Shown: piece by piece, positions 12,878 to 23,400 of the stretch
How the letters are laid out: each line of letters starts with the position of its first letter
Position numbering within the stretch: the first letter of the stretch is position 1
Assembly (NCBI RefSeq): GCF_000003815.2
Contig: NC_049981.1
Location: 21,472,257-21,536,256 of the forward strand
Length of the DNA: 64,000 nucleotides
Direction: 5' to 3'
From: Branchiostoma floridae
Taxonomy: Eukaryota > Chordata > Leptocardii > Amphioxiformes > Branchiostomatidae
The notes under the pieces: generated by a model
Seen by the model: the letters and a program-made list of their open reading frames with translations, nothing else
What the model was told of the DNA's origin: nothing
Database searches by the model: none
Program-made: the position numbers and the translations under genes

Positions 12878-15800
12878 GATGGGTTTATAAACAATTATCA
12901 CTGTTTATATTGGTGGGTATAGAAACTGGTGCAGCGGCCAAATGAGTACAGTGGTTGCTTTGCAGTCGGTAGGATTTGATCCCTGGCCAAGTCATACCAA
13001 AGACTTTAAAAATGATACATATGCCACTTTTTCTGTTTGGCACCTTTTGAGGAAGATTATGGTAGTTGAACATAGAGTCACCACCACCAGAGGACCAGCC
13101 CCCTGCTGTAGTGATTGAACAAAGTTGTGTTGCCCAGGGTAATTGAAACGGAGATGTGCGCCGCCCTTTTGTACCATCTGGTGTGAGAAGGACTTTAACT
13201 TTTTTTTTATTTTGTCTTTTCGATTAACTTAACTGGTATTTTCTGTTTTTTTCTGTACCTTTCAGGGAGAGACTGTATCCGTTCGCTTCCACAGTGCCCA
13301 TCCAAGAAACAACTTGCAGGTTTGGTTATACTTTCAACTTATTATACACACAAGTAAAATATGGTGCTTGGCTCTGTCCTAGGGGTCCTATGTGTTAGTC
13401 ATTTGAAAGTTATCCCAAAGGATAAGGTGGCAACCTGGCAAGAGTATATAGATCTATAAAACATTGATTTATTGATAGAATTTCTAATGTGTCATTACAC
13501 AAGTGCCAAGTGAATGCCTTGTAAGGGTGGTATCTCACTGTACTTGGGGCACTGGTGCTGCCTTTGGTCATAAAGCAGTGCTTTACAATTGCTTTTATGT
13601 AATATATGTACCCTTAGTGTGTTGTCTCCAGCTTTGATTTTTTTCCATCCCACTCATTGTTTGGTGGCCAACAAAGATTGTTGGTTATGTTGTTAAAATC
13701 TGTCACTTCACTTAGCTTACAAATACATTATCATCAATTTCATGTCATGAAGTTCAGTCTTTTTGGGTGGCTGGGGTGAATTTTTGCCGGTGCGTCAGCA
13801 CCGGCTTTGAGACAGGAGAAGCGGGTGCATGGATCCATGGATGGATGGATGGATGGATCGGTTGATTTAACCAAACCCCTCTAATAGCCCTTCTATACGC
13901 CCTATTGCGTAATCGAGCCAGGTGGTCGAGCGGACTACAGCACGGTACCTATTGGAGCAGTTACCTATTAGATCGTGGGTTCGAACCCCACTTGCTAAAA
14001 TTTTATTTCTTTGTTAGACTAATCTCATGTGCTGTTTTTTTTTTATAGAAGAAAGACCAATTCAGTAATTTGATGTTTAAAAACTCTTTTTTCGTGTGAT
14101 TTTGTTTAACATCCAGGCTTTTTCCAAAATACGCACCGGCCAGCTTTTTTCAGAAGCTTTCTTGTTTTACGTGAAGCAGCAAATTTTCATCCTGGGATGG
14201 AGGGGTGGTTCCTGGTACAGTTGTATGGTATTATTCTGATGGATCATGTAGAATGATGCACATGCACTTAGACTACTGATTTGGGGGGCTTTTTAGACCC
14301 CTACATGCACAGCCTTTGTAACAGAGATTTCTTCCATTCAGACCCAGCCAGAGAAGATGCAGAAGACTGTGAGGCAGCGGCGATCACTTTTCCGTTTTTT
14401 CTCCTGGGCACACAAAAAGATCCAGAAGTTTTTCTCTGACCCTGAGGAAGAGGTGACTTCTCACACAGACATTCCTGGACTGTACTAACATCACTGCTTT
14501 CTACTGACATCACTGCTTTCTTAATTACTCATGCACCTACTCTTATTACTGTTAGTTACTAAGTTGTTAGTTTGGTCAAGTTTGCTTGGAAGTCGGAACC
14601 ATTGTCTGACTTTGATTTCTTACTGTCTCCAATTTAGTGCAGAGCCAGTTTTTATCATGTAATTGACATCAATTGTTATGATCATACATGTAGTAATTTC
14701 AGTTTGGTGGAACACTGATGAAAGTTCTTTTTCTCAGCTACAGTCGTAGCCAGCAAAATGGATTAACGCACACTTCTGTTAACTGCACAGAATCCCCAAA
14801 TCCCAAACTGGTGCGGTCCAGCTGGATAACTTCGCATTATTGTACCAGCTGGATAGTTGCACAAAATACGCTGGCAAATAGGCTGTGCAATCAAACGGCA
14901 TCTACTGTATTACTAAATGGTCTGTTTATTTCTATGCACAAATAGTCAAAACAAAATAAACAAATCTTGACACAACATACCAGTCCAATTCCGTTACAAT
15001 CATAAGATAATAGCACAGGAAATGATTTGACTTGTTGCATGACTTGTATACTAATGATTCATCACTGTAAACTGTCAGTCAGTCAGAGGACATCACAGAC
15101 TCTTCACTGCTTGATGACAACTGATTCTTCATGACTGAATATTGATGAAAGTTCTTAACCACAACTGTTACAGTGATTCTTCAGTGACTGCTGCAGTGCA
15201 ATTGCCTTCAAATTTTGTGATTTACAAAGTCACTCCCTCCTGTCATAACAGCAACTAATTCTTCATTACTGACTATTGATGAAAGTTCTTAACCACAACA
15301 GTGATTCTTTATTGCTAGTATCAAGACTGCTGCACTGCACTTGCCTGCAAATTGTGACTTATTACAATGTCACTCTCTCCTGTTCTAACAACAACTAATA
15401 GCATGTTACAAATCTTCAAGCAGATCTTCTTTAGTCTGAGGGCAGATTCATCATATACTAGGCAAAGACAGTCACTATGTCTATGGTGCCAACGGTAACC
15501 TACTGGATGCTGTCTATTGTTTGTTTATAATGTTTTTCAAAATTCACTGCAAATGTGTGGATGGGGTCAGAGAACACACTCGGTACAATCTTGACGCTAG
15601 GCACAAAGACACAGATTGCCGGTTGTCAAGTGCCCTTTAAACCTATTAGATAACGATTGACTGGAAGTCTCTTGAACAACAGGAGTTAAGACTGCAGTAA
15701 ATTCACAGCTGCAATGTCACAGTCTTTGCCTGTGTAGTGATTCTGCCACTGGTAGATCTGCTTGGAGATGACTAATGTTATTTAGCACCTTAGCTTGAAT

Positions 15801-17086
15801 GTTTATCTGTGTTGGTAGAGTATTATCTAAAGTACTGGTTAACCTGTAACAGGGTTCTAGGCAGGATTTTGTTTTAGTACCATATTGGCAAGTAAGGGAA
15901 GCACCCAGTCTCAGCAATGGTGTAGATGGGTCATAGAATACAGTCACTGCATTGTGTTTCATTTATGTACTACCCACCAAAGAAATCACACATCTCAAAG
16001 CAAAATGTGACAGAAGTTATCACCCGGTCTGGAACACACGTATTGAAGGTTATCACTGCCCAGGTATGATATGGATGTGCATATTAGTGCTGATGTAGGG
16101 TTTGAAAGACCATTAACTTGGTAGCAGCTCAGTGCAATTTTGTTTTTAATTTTCTCATTAGCTGGACGGAACCTTCCTAACTGTGGAGAGGAAGAAGGAT
16201 GATGGGACTTTTGAGGTGGTCCACAATGATGCATCATGGGATACCATGTAAGAGCCAGTGTTTGTTTATTTGTATGATTATAATGTGCAACGTACATACA
16301 TCTACTTGTATATATAGTCTAAATACGCTTGAAAATACAGTGAAATCTGGTTGGGCAAGGCAACTGTCACAAGGCATCAAAGCAGTCCTGTCCATTTTGA
16401 CAAATTAGTTAACCCCACCATGTCCTCAGCAACCATATTTACCCAGTCCCTTGAGTGCTTGCTGAATCTACATTTGACTGTACTTTTAACATAATTGTTT
16501 TATTCAACCAACGTTTTGGTGACCGCCAGTCACCATTGCCTTGTGGGAGCCGACAGACAGTCACTCAAGTGTCAGTGAATAAGACNNNNNNNNNNNNNNN
16601 NNNNNNNNNNNNNNNNNNNNNNNNNNNNNNNNNNNNNNNNNNNNNNNNNNNNNNNNNNNNNNNNNNNNNNNNNNNNNNNNNNNNNGTACTTGGATGGGAG
16701 ACCACCAAGGAAGACTGGATGCTGTAAGTTGACCAAGAATTCACGAATTCATCTTTTGGAAGGAGCATAAAACGGGGTCCTGTGTTTCAGGAGGTGCCTC
16801 GAGCACGTAAATCAGCCTCATTACCTAAAGAAATTGGGTACCGACTGGCTGCAAATACACCATATATATTTGTTTATTTATTTTGTTTGTTTGTTTTTAC
16901 TTCAGGTTCAAGTGGAAACGCACCAACCCTGTCCTGGGCTATAGCGAGGCTACCGTCACCTGGACCATCTCCCCTGACACCCCGTCTGGCACCTACCGCA
17001 TCCGCCACTTTGGACATTCCAAAAACCTGCTGGGAGAGATCACCCCCTTCGTTGGGAGCTCCCGACAGTTCACTGTCAGTGCTTAG
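1308..17086 (+). CDS. ASAH2: Neutral ceramidase, 5' partial, 19 coding exons
   Basis: Hydrolyses the N-acyl bond of ceramide to sphingosine and fatty acid; family members are secreted or type II membrane enzymes. Exons read from the sequence, all with AG/GT borders and matching phases: 1308-1457, 3827-4003, 4601-4728, 5151-5228, 5528-5648, 6060-6182, 6607-6693, 7269-7376, 8016-8097, 8364-8476, 9018-9112, 9666-9705, 10370-10468, 11323-11418, 12473-12616, 13266-13319, 14342-14452, 16162-16247, 16906-17086 (stop TAG 17084-17086). Joined they give about 690 residues, against about 780 in the human enzyme; the missing part is the N-terminal signal/anchor and the start of the catalytic domain, left of the window. 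Motifs in order: MGYANPSQ, SSIHTHSGPAG, NINRSP, SWFAVH, NEGDVSPN (catalytic serine hexapeptide GDVSPN), KTCKP, DIVDIQ, PGEFSTMSGRRLR, YITTYEEYQ, TIYGPHTL, then a C-terminal Ig-like region ending GSSRQFTVSA. The two His motifs, the YEEY Glu and the IYGPH Tyr match the zinc ligands known for the family. The first exon is an internal one although it begins with ATG. Confidence 0.95.
2092..3330 (+). repeat. 30-bp minisatellite in ceramidase intron 1
   Basis: About 40 head-to-tail copies of a 30-bp unit of the form taactatttctgcagtatgg plus gttcatcagg, each usually with a PstI site (ctgcag). Units degenerate towards both ends. A variant block of about 172 bp starting at 2371 recurs at 2967 (offset 596 bp), so the array also grew by higher-order duplication. 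The unit length is divisible by three, which keeps long frames open on both strands; these are not genes. Confidence 0.97.
3827..4003 (+). CDS. ASAH2: Ceramidase exon with HTHSGPAG motif
   Basis: Phase 0-0 exon of 59 codons, acceptor tttcctag and donor gtaagt. It carries SSIHTHSGPAG, the most conserved block of neutral ceramidases, whose histidine is a zinc ligand in solved family structures. The preceding intron (1458-3826) is almost filled by the 30-bp minisatellite. Confidence 0.95.
6060..6182 (+). CDS. ASAH2: Ceramidase exon with catalytic serine (GDVSPN)
   Basis: Phase 0-0 exon of 41 codons starting GSFVAAFAQSNEGDVSPN. The hexapeptide GDVSPN holds the nucleophilic serine of neutral ceramidases. 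Four cysteines follow in the same exon (GPHC, LPCD, STCNGK and the C of the next exon SELC), matching the disulphide-bearing loop of the family. Confidence 0.95.
6240..6475. repeat. GC/CpG-rich island inside a ceramidase intron
   Basis: An isolated CpG-dense segment in an AT-rich intron, with many gacgc/gcgtc strings in both orientations (cagacgccgtc, ctggacgcgtc, ctagacgcat, gggacgcgtg). The inverted strings suggest a foldback or insertion element. No clear TIR borders were found. Confidence 0.45.
8725..8985 (+). repeat. tRNA-derived SINE, copy 1
   Basis: Head resembles a tRNA (gtggttaaagtgtttgcctt with B box catgagtttgatcccc). The body continues caaagactta ... tggtagttgaac ... agccccctgctgtagtgatt ... 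gccgcc. The same order recurs at 12928-13172, so this is a dispersed SINE rather than a tRNA gene. It lies in the intron before exon 9018-9112. Confidence 0.7.
9205..9425 (+). mobile_element. Dead 3' end of the 31.5-kb LINE family
   Basis: The text from gtgggactctttgtcttcct to gcttgcaataaactttcttt aligns with the 3' end of the LINE at 31450-32790: the last codons of its ORF (GLFVFLCFRKRSQTQP against GLFVSLCFQKRSQTQP) plus the 3' UTR. It is a typical 5'-truncated retrocopy in a ceramidase intron. A 20-base piece of the same 3' UTR in opposite orientation lies near 11485. Confidence 0.8.
9535..9571. repeat. A/T-ended perfect hairpin
   Basis: An A run plus cacg, a short loop (tttgtgctga), then cgtg plus a T run: a 12-base inverted repeat in a ceramidase intron. 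No function can be assigned. Confidence 0.6.
11613..11683 (+). pseudogene. Partial tandem duplicate of the ceramidase IYGPHTL exon
   Basis: Copies the last 24 codons of the exon at 11323-11418, from IYGPHTL to DMVM, followed by a donor (gtacaag) and about 40 bases of clearly homologous intron. The first eight codons and the acceptor AG are missing: the sequence before it is taccatacacaaac. Of six base differences from the parent exon within the coding part, five are synonymous and one changes Gln to Glu. It cannot splice in as an ordinary internal exon. Confidence 0.75.
11935..12440. repeat. 37/38-bp minisatellite, array 1
   Basis: About 13 tandem units built on cacatctgtccttggtgctg plus aacgctcc and cacacat. 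In the centre two unit types alternate to form a 75-bp dimer repeated three times (types containing tctgtccttggtgctg and tttcccttggtgatg). It lies just before the ceramidase exon at 12473. The same family forms a second array at 18551-19205. Confidence 0.95.
12640..12840 (-). repeat. 5S rRNA-derived SINE, minus orientation
   Basis: Read on the minus strand, the right part resembles the 3' half of 5S rRNA: gggaagttaagcaatgtg, then gtcagtacttgaatgggaga, ccaccc and gatgctgtaggc. The non-5S tail ends in gggtacccactggctgc. The 5S internal promoter region is recognisable but diverged, so this is a SINE3-type element rather than a 5S gene. An (AT)n run follows at 12846-12875. Confidence 0.8.
12928..13172 (+). 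repeat. tRNA-derived SINE, copy 2
   Basis: Second copy of the SINE at 8725-8985: tRNA-like head with aggatttgatccctgg as B box, then accaaagactt, tggtagttgaac, ccagccccctgctgtagtga and a gccgccctttt end. It lies in the intron between exons 12473-12616 and 13266-13319. Confidence 0.7.
13835..13859 (+). repeat. (ATGG)n microsatellite
   Basis: Five to six tandem copies of atgg in a ceramidase intron. Confidence 0.9.
13915..13998 (+). repeat. tRNA-like sequence (tRNA pseudogene or SINE head)
   Basis: Has a Leu/Ser-type A box (tggtcgagcgg) and a perfect T arm: gtggg / loop ttcgaac / cccac. The acceptor stem pairs only partly (agccag with cttgct, one mismatch) and the anticodon region does not fold into a convincing stem, so a working tRNA gene is unlikely. 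Confidence 0.4.
14342..14452 (+). CDS. ASAH2: Extra 37-codon basic exon of the ceramidase gene
   Basis: Open phase 0-0 segment between acceptor ccattcag and donor gtgact, sitting exactly between the exon ending NNLQ and the exon starting LDGTFLTVE. It encodes a Lys/Arg/Phe-rich stretch (TVRQRRSLFRFFSWAHKK, then FFSDPEEE) that would extend a surface loop of the C-terminal domain. The human protein has only about five residues here (from memory). Because its length is a multiple of three and both phases are 0, the frame stays open with or without it, so it could be a cassette exon. Splice signals and phase are seen directly; use in mRNA is inferred. Confidence 0.6.
14741..14907. mobile_element. 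pogo-like MITE, copy 1 (TA target duplication)
   Basis: A short non-coding element between two TA dinucleotides, ends cagtcgtagcc and ggcatctactg. The interior (actggtgcggtccagctgga, then taacttcgcattattg) matches the copy at 62097-62274, whose TIRs are better preserved. Ends CAGT...ACTG and TA duplication fit the Tc1/mariner-pogo group. Confidence 0.7.
16586..16685. other. Assembly gap (100 N)
   Basis: Run of 100 N between ceramidase exons 16162-16247 and 16906-17086, at the edge of a 5S-derived SINE. No coding sequence is missing, since the flanking exons join in phase. Confidence 1.
16686..16860 (+). repeat. 5S rRNA-derived SINE, plus orientation, cut by a gap
   Basis: Starts directly after the N-gap with gtacttggatgggagaccac and gatgctgtaagt, the 5S 3' region, then the same tail as the copy at 12640-12840 (ggaggtgcctcgagcac, attgggtaccgactggctgc). 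Its 5' part is probably in the gap 16586-16685. Confidence 0.8.
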
Positions 17087-18450
17087 GGGAATGTTAATGT
17101 CTCAAAAAGACTTAGCCAGGTATCCTTGCAAACAGTTCAGGGTTGCATGAGTTTATTATTTGTCCTATCAGGCAAGCACATAAAAAATTTCTTGCCTCTA
17201 TTTTCCCAAGTTAAGCATTGCTTGATGTCATGACTGTAAAAAGTAACAAGTATCTCACTCAATGGAAACATCTCAATCCCGATCAAGCAATTGGGCTAGG
17301 TCATGGACTTGCCCGATCAACACTTTCACTTACCCTGTACAATAGGGCAAGTGGACTTGTCCAACCTTGTAGTTCAGCAACAGCCTTCAGTTATCAGTTT
17401 ATAGTTGATGCCTGGGAAATTTGGCTAAATCTATTGGGTTATTTAGTCATACTAAAAGCTTTTATGAGATTCCGACCTTCATGTTTTTGAATTCTCAGTG
17501 ACTCGTACAGTTTTCAAAGTCTATGTCCAATGGCGATACATACAAAGAAACTGCAGTGATGTCAATGAAAAGCCTGTATGTAGATGGTAATCTCTTAGAA
17601 GTTGTCTCTCCTACATTTTCCTTAGTATGCAGACTCTGATTAGTGCCCAAGATGTATGAGATTTAAACTGGGCATAAATGTTGCAATAAGAATATCAAGA
17701 ATCTTGAATTTAAATATTCATATCAACTAATGTAATGTGAGTAACATGTCATTGTTTAGTATTTGACAAGTGCTGGTCATGATTGAGTACTAACCTGATA
17801 ATAATTTTTTCCAAGACAATTGTATCCTACATTTAAGGTTATTCCAGAAATGTTAGATATAGAGTAATTGTGTAATAGATAAATATATTAAGTTATAAAT
17901 AGATATGTAAGTGTGAGAGACTATGATGACCTGCACTTACAGTGGCATTGATGGTGATGATTATGAATAAGTGAATAAGTACCAAAAATATTGGACTTTT
18001 TCATATATGATTCTCCTCTGGAATTTTATTTCTGTTGCTAGCTTGCAAATTATATTTTACACAGAATGATACAGATATTGTAGATGACTATTGAAGAAGA
18101 TATTGAATAGCTTTGATACAATGATACATGCATGAAACATATCAGAGCTAAGAATTGAGACTAATAGTGAAATAATTTTTGCTTGAGGTGATCTCTATGT
18201 GTCAAGCTTCTCTTGAAGACAAAAATGATATATACGCAGATATATTAGGATGATTCCATATATCAAGTTTATTGTTGCTATACAATGTCATGTATAGATA
18301 GCTTAAATTGTTGCATTCTGATAATGTCTTTTTCTTGAAAATCATTCTTTGATAAATTTCAACCAGTCTGCAATTTGGTGGTGTGGCATGTTGTTTTCAG
18401 GTACAATGTTGTATATGTAAGGGTTGTTGTAGGAAATCATAATGCTTTTT
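17087..18450 (+). other. 3' flank of the ceramidase gene, no further gene seen
   Basis: AT-rich sequence after the stop codon, probably containing the 3' UTR. I saw no convincing polyadenylation signal. 17180-17360 contains short inverted gggcaagt/acttgcc strings also seen near 6940. No open frame with coding character. Confidence 0.4.
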
Positions 18451-18550
18451 NNNNNNNNNNNNNNNNNNNNNNNNNNNNNNNNNNNNNNNNNNNNNNNNNN
18501 NNNNNNNNNNNNNNNNNNNNNNNNNNNNNNNNNNNNNNNNNNNNNNNNNN
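18451..18550. other. Assembly gap (100 N)
   Basis: Run of 100 N at the left border of the second 37/38-bp minisatellite array; the array probably continues into it. Confidence 1.
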
Positions 18551-19205
18551 AAGTCTATCCACACGGACATATCTCACACTGGTGCTGAACGCTATCCACT
18601 CATAAGCATATCTGTCCTTGGTACTAAATACTCTCCATATAACATTAACATTATAAACATATCTGTCATTGGCACTGGACACTATCCACACACAAAAATA
18701 TTTGACCTTAGTGCTGAACACTTCTCACACATAAGCATCTGTCCTTGGTGCTGAACGCTATCCACTCATAAACACAACTGTCATTAGTGCTGAATACTAT
18801 CCACAAATAAACATATCTGTCATTGTTGCAAATAAACATATCTGTTGGTGCTGAACACTATCCACACGTAAACACACCTGTCCTTGGTGCTGAACGGTAT
18901 CCACAGATAATCATATCTGTCCCTGGTGCTGAACACTATCCACACACAGGCATTTCTGTCGTTGTTGCTGAACCCAATCCACACATTGAAATGTCTCTCA
19001 CTGGTGTTCAATACTATCAACACATTAACACATTTGTCCTTGTTGCTGGATACTATCCACACATAAAAATGCCTGACCTTGGTGCTGAACGCTATCCACA
19101 CACAAGCATATCTGTCATTGGTGTTGAACACTATCATATCTGTCCTTGGTGCTGAATACTATCCACACATAAGCATAACGTTACCTCTCCTTGGTGCCAA
19201 ACACC
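18551..19205. repeat. 37/38-bp minisatellite, array 2
   Basis: About 17 diverged tandem copies of the ctgtccttggtgctgaac unit also found at 11935-12440, here with spacers of the type actatccacacataaacata. Array 2 is more diverged than array 1 and starts in an assembly gap. The stretch 19206-20190 after it holds no gene that I can recognise. Confidence 0.9.
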
Positions 19206-20189
19206 ATCCCTGACGGTCACAAAATTGGCTTATGGTGTTGACGTTGAAAAGTCAGTTCTTTTATTAGTTCCGTTGACTGGTATTTCTATTTCTCAGTCTG
19301 AGACGGCACACATACGTCCGGGCGATTACATTATAACCCTCTATTTAACATTGTAAATACGCGTTTCGTCGGTGTAGAATGCGTGTATGGCCAAAGTGTT
19401 GAACGTGGCTATCAACACTAATAGTGCGTCGTCTAATCGCGAACTATTGCATTTCTGGTGAACATCGCTAGGCCACGCTTTTCATCCATGAGAACGTAGC
19501 CTCTTTGTCGCTTGATAATTTAAGTACTAGAACGATTGCTAGGCGTCGCTTTTGATTCATAAACAACAACTACAGGTATTTATAGATATTTATTGACATT
19601 TTCCTATATCATAGAAGACTGTTTCATTGCTTTAAAACTATCACCGACATGCTAGGTGCATTATTTATTCTACTGCTTATATAGAGAGAGAACTTTATTG
19701 CACGACATTTCTACATGGTACAATGTATGGCAACAGCTATCCCACAAAGTAAAAAATAGGTGTATAGAATAATGAAACCCAACAAGTTAATATCTAAAAC
19801 ATTAACATTTGAAATTAGAGTGTTCACATGTCCCACATTTATTCATCTTGGAGACAGTTTGGTGGTTCCTTCAGTCGTGTGACTGATTTCCAAGGGAGCC
19901 CAACATGACATACAAAAACAATTTTTATTTAATGAGTTTGCCTTATTATTTGCTATTATTAAAGCAGTAGAATTACCATTATAATCACCTTCATTATTGG
20001 TTGAAAAAGACAACTAAAACACACGACCCTGCGTATCGGACAACATAGCTTTCAGAACGTTCTTATACAAGTTCATATAATCATCTGAAAATGCAATCTT
20101 AACTTAAGCCACCGTGCAGATACTTCATGAACACATAGACACTATAAAGTAGCAAATATTGACTTAAATATAAAGACATACCTGATATA

Positions 20190-20191
20190 TA

Positions 20192-20229
<38 letters not shown>

Positions 20230-20400
20230 TCTCTTTGTCTCTGCCTCTCTGTCTATCTCTCTCTCTGTTGCCTGCCTCTTTCTATCTCTGTCTCTCTCTA
20301 TCTGTGTGTGTGTCTCTCTCTGTCTCTTTCTCTCTCTCTCTCTGTCTCTGTCTCTCTCTCTGTCTCTCTCTGTCTCTGTCTCTCTCTCTGTCTCTCTCTG

Positions 20401-20480
<80 letters not shown>
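20190..20480. repeat. (AT)n and long (CT)n microsatellite
   Basis: (AT)n at about 20195-20225, then an interrupted and finally pure (CT)n run to 20480. It ends only seven bases from the stop codon of the four-exon WAP gene, so that mRNA would carry a long GA-rich 3' UTR. Confidence 0.97.
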
Positions 20481-20481
<1 letters not shown>

Positions 20482-20487
20482 GATGGT

Positions 20488-23400
20488 CTATCCCCTGTTA
20501 ACGTCCATGCAGGCGTGTCCACATCCGTTAGAACAGCACCTCTGTCCCCCGCTACAATCAGCGTCACTGCTGCAGAACTCAGCGCAGGCGCCAACCATCC
20601 CAGTGGTGTCCGGACACTCTCCAACTGTTGCTGAATCACAATGATAAACCACAATCAAAAACGCAAACGTAAAGGTGTGATATCGGTGACAGCGTTGCAA
20701 GTCGCTGAATATGAAACTTCTTTGTACACATCTATTTGTTTTTTTCAACCAATGTTTTACTTTACAATCGTTTACTGCAATGTACTGCAGCCTAGTGGTC
20801 GTATTGATGTCGTACTACTTTTACGAAGTTTCATTCAGGCTGTGATTTAACAAATCGCAGACAAGGATCTAAGACAGCCTTTTCGATAACAAGATAGTTG
20901 TATCTATTGACAATACAAGATACAATACAAAATAGAAATCCCGATTAAAACGACGAAAAAACTGCCGGAGCCTAACCTCTGCTTGGAGAGTAACTCTACA
21001 CGGCCACCTCACTTCACCCATGGCAGGTGTAAAAATGGGTACCTGACTTCAGTCGGGGAGGTGAAATACTACCTCTACCTTCTGTCTGTACTTTGAAGTG
21101 GCACTGTTAAAATAAGTTACTAAACTTGAGTGCAGCGCCACGCTGTCGTCCGAAAGCTAAACAACTAGGGGCCCAAACTTATGTCACTTCTTTCTGAGCA
21201 CACTGAGAAAGCATCTAACACCCCAAAATCGTGACAATAGCTTGTTCAGAACACGAGGTAGCAAAACCCGAAGTTTTGTTGCAGTACCAATGGAAGCCCC
21301 TAGTGGACCCAAAATCTAATTATTTTCAGCTTTGATCACACCCTACCAACACACCAAGTATGAAACCAATCCACCCAGCCATTCTTTTCTTGTTCAAAGA
21401 CACACACTCACACACACACAGACACACACCCATGAAAATTTCATGGATGTAACAACAACAAAAACTATAAATATCTTACCGCTATTCGGACAGCACACCG
21501 CCCACGCGTCTGCCGGGTGAACCTGGCAGGAGTGGGTTGGAGGGCAGTCCTGGCGGTTAGGGCCCCGCCCACAGAAGATGCCAGGCAGGTACGCATCTCC
21601 CGATGGGCAGTAGGGGTCTGGGGTTTTGAAGAAAAAAATTCTTACATTCCCTCGCCTCTAAAGGTTTTCCCGTTGACAACTACAACAATGTAGCAATGAA
21701 GTCTTGTTTAGCTATCGCCAAGAACAAACGAAGACTGAATATAGCATCTTACATGTATATAACTGTTTTGAATAAATAGCGTCAGTCAAAATGTGAATTA
21801 GTTTGTGATTGTAGAATTTATCAGATTATTGTGATTGTAGAATTTATGAGATTAGGGACAAAGGATTCGGCTATAAGCTGAACAGCATACTCAGTTGCTA
21901 GAGATAAAATACGGCTTGTGCTTGAAGCTTCAGGTTATTATGAGTATTATGGGTATTATGAGTCAAACTTTCTGCTCGTACCATCGCAGTTCACTTCGTT
22001 GTCATTAATGTCGTAGAAGACTGCGTTGCAGCCCCCGCAGTAGTTGGAGATGCAGGTAGCGTCCGGATGTGCGGCACATGTGGCAAACCGACATGGGTCT
22101 ACGAAACAGAAGACCTCGTTCACTCCGGGAGGACACGGGGTGGCTGTATGGTGATGCAAATAGAAGAAGATCATAGAACCGTGATATATCGTAGTCACTT
22201 TGGTAGAAAGGTAAATTTATAGCCTCCTTCACCGGCCTTTCTGGGGGCATTGGTGTCAGTTATTTGGGAGGGGGAGGTAGATTTTCGGGGCGGTGAAGGG
22301 GGAGGTAGATTCGTGATTTTTAACCGGGAGTATGCCAACAAAGGGAGCGGACTACAAGCTTTCCGACATATATTCCTTTCCCAGCATATTTTCCTTTCCC
22401 GGTGTATTCCCGGTTAAAAATCGGGAATCTACACGACCACCACCAAGACCCCCCCCCCCCCCCTTCCTAAACGCCAATGCCCCCAGAGAGGCCGGTGAAA
22501 GAGGCTAGAAAATGTAAAAGTAGTACTCTGGGTCGTTTTCCATTGTATCTATGACTATGGCGCCGGATGTTGGAAGGTGGAGCCCAACCCTCTTACCCCA
22601 CCGCAGTTTCCCTACCTGACCGAAGTCATGGACCCATCTTTACGGGAGTGAGTAAAGTCTGAGAAAGGAGGTAAACCGCCAGGCCATTTGAGTCCAGTTA
22701 TTTCATCAATTAGGGACTGAGACAAAAGCTGTTTTCAAACAAATATATCTGAGTTATTTGGCTAAGAATGGGGTAGAAGATAAAAGAACAAAATGGAGTG
22801 ATGTTTTTTTCTAGATAATAACCGAGATAGCCTCGGAGATAAAGAAATAACCTTTAAATTGACTCACACACACAAAGGTGACAGCCACGTACGCACGTAG
22901 AAGACACCCCGAAGGTTCACGTGATTCTCAGAGTGTGAATAGCCCGAGGTCAAGGGTTAATAATGACAACAAAAGGTTTGTTGGAGTTCATTGACTCCAA
23001 GGGTGGGGCAAGAGAACCAAGCACTGTGGAGGTCCAAAACATGAAAGAAAACATCTCATATTAAGCGTCGATGAAGGTTAGACATCCAGGTATAAGATAC
23101 GCCAAAAAGCAGTTACTCAATCAACTGGATATGATTTTGGAAACGGAACAAGGTGGAACACAGCCATCCGGTGTCTTTCGGTCTTTCTCTTCAGTGTCAC
23201 TGACGAAAGACACCGGATGTTATCTGAAACGTCTGACCGTTTCCAAAATCATATCCAGTTGATTGAGTACTGCTTTATGGCGTATTTCATATTAAGCTTC
23301 ACTGAAAATAACTGGTTAGAGGAAAGTTGTGACCTCGAATAGCTGGGTCGTCATGGTCAGCTGAGCGTGGCAGCAAGGGTCAGACTGAACAAACTGCCAA

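Noticed and set aside
13915-13998. Functional tRNA gene
   Set aside because: T arm and A box are good but the acceptor and anticodon stems do not pair properly.
20191-20634. Poly Ser-Leu / Arg-Glu frames
   Set aside because: Translation of the (CT)n microsatellite next to the WAP stop codon.
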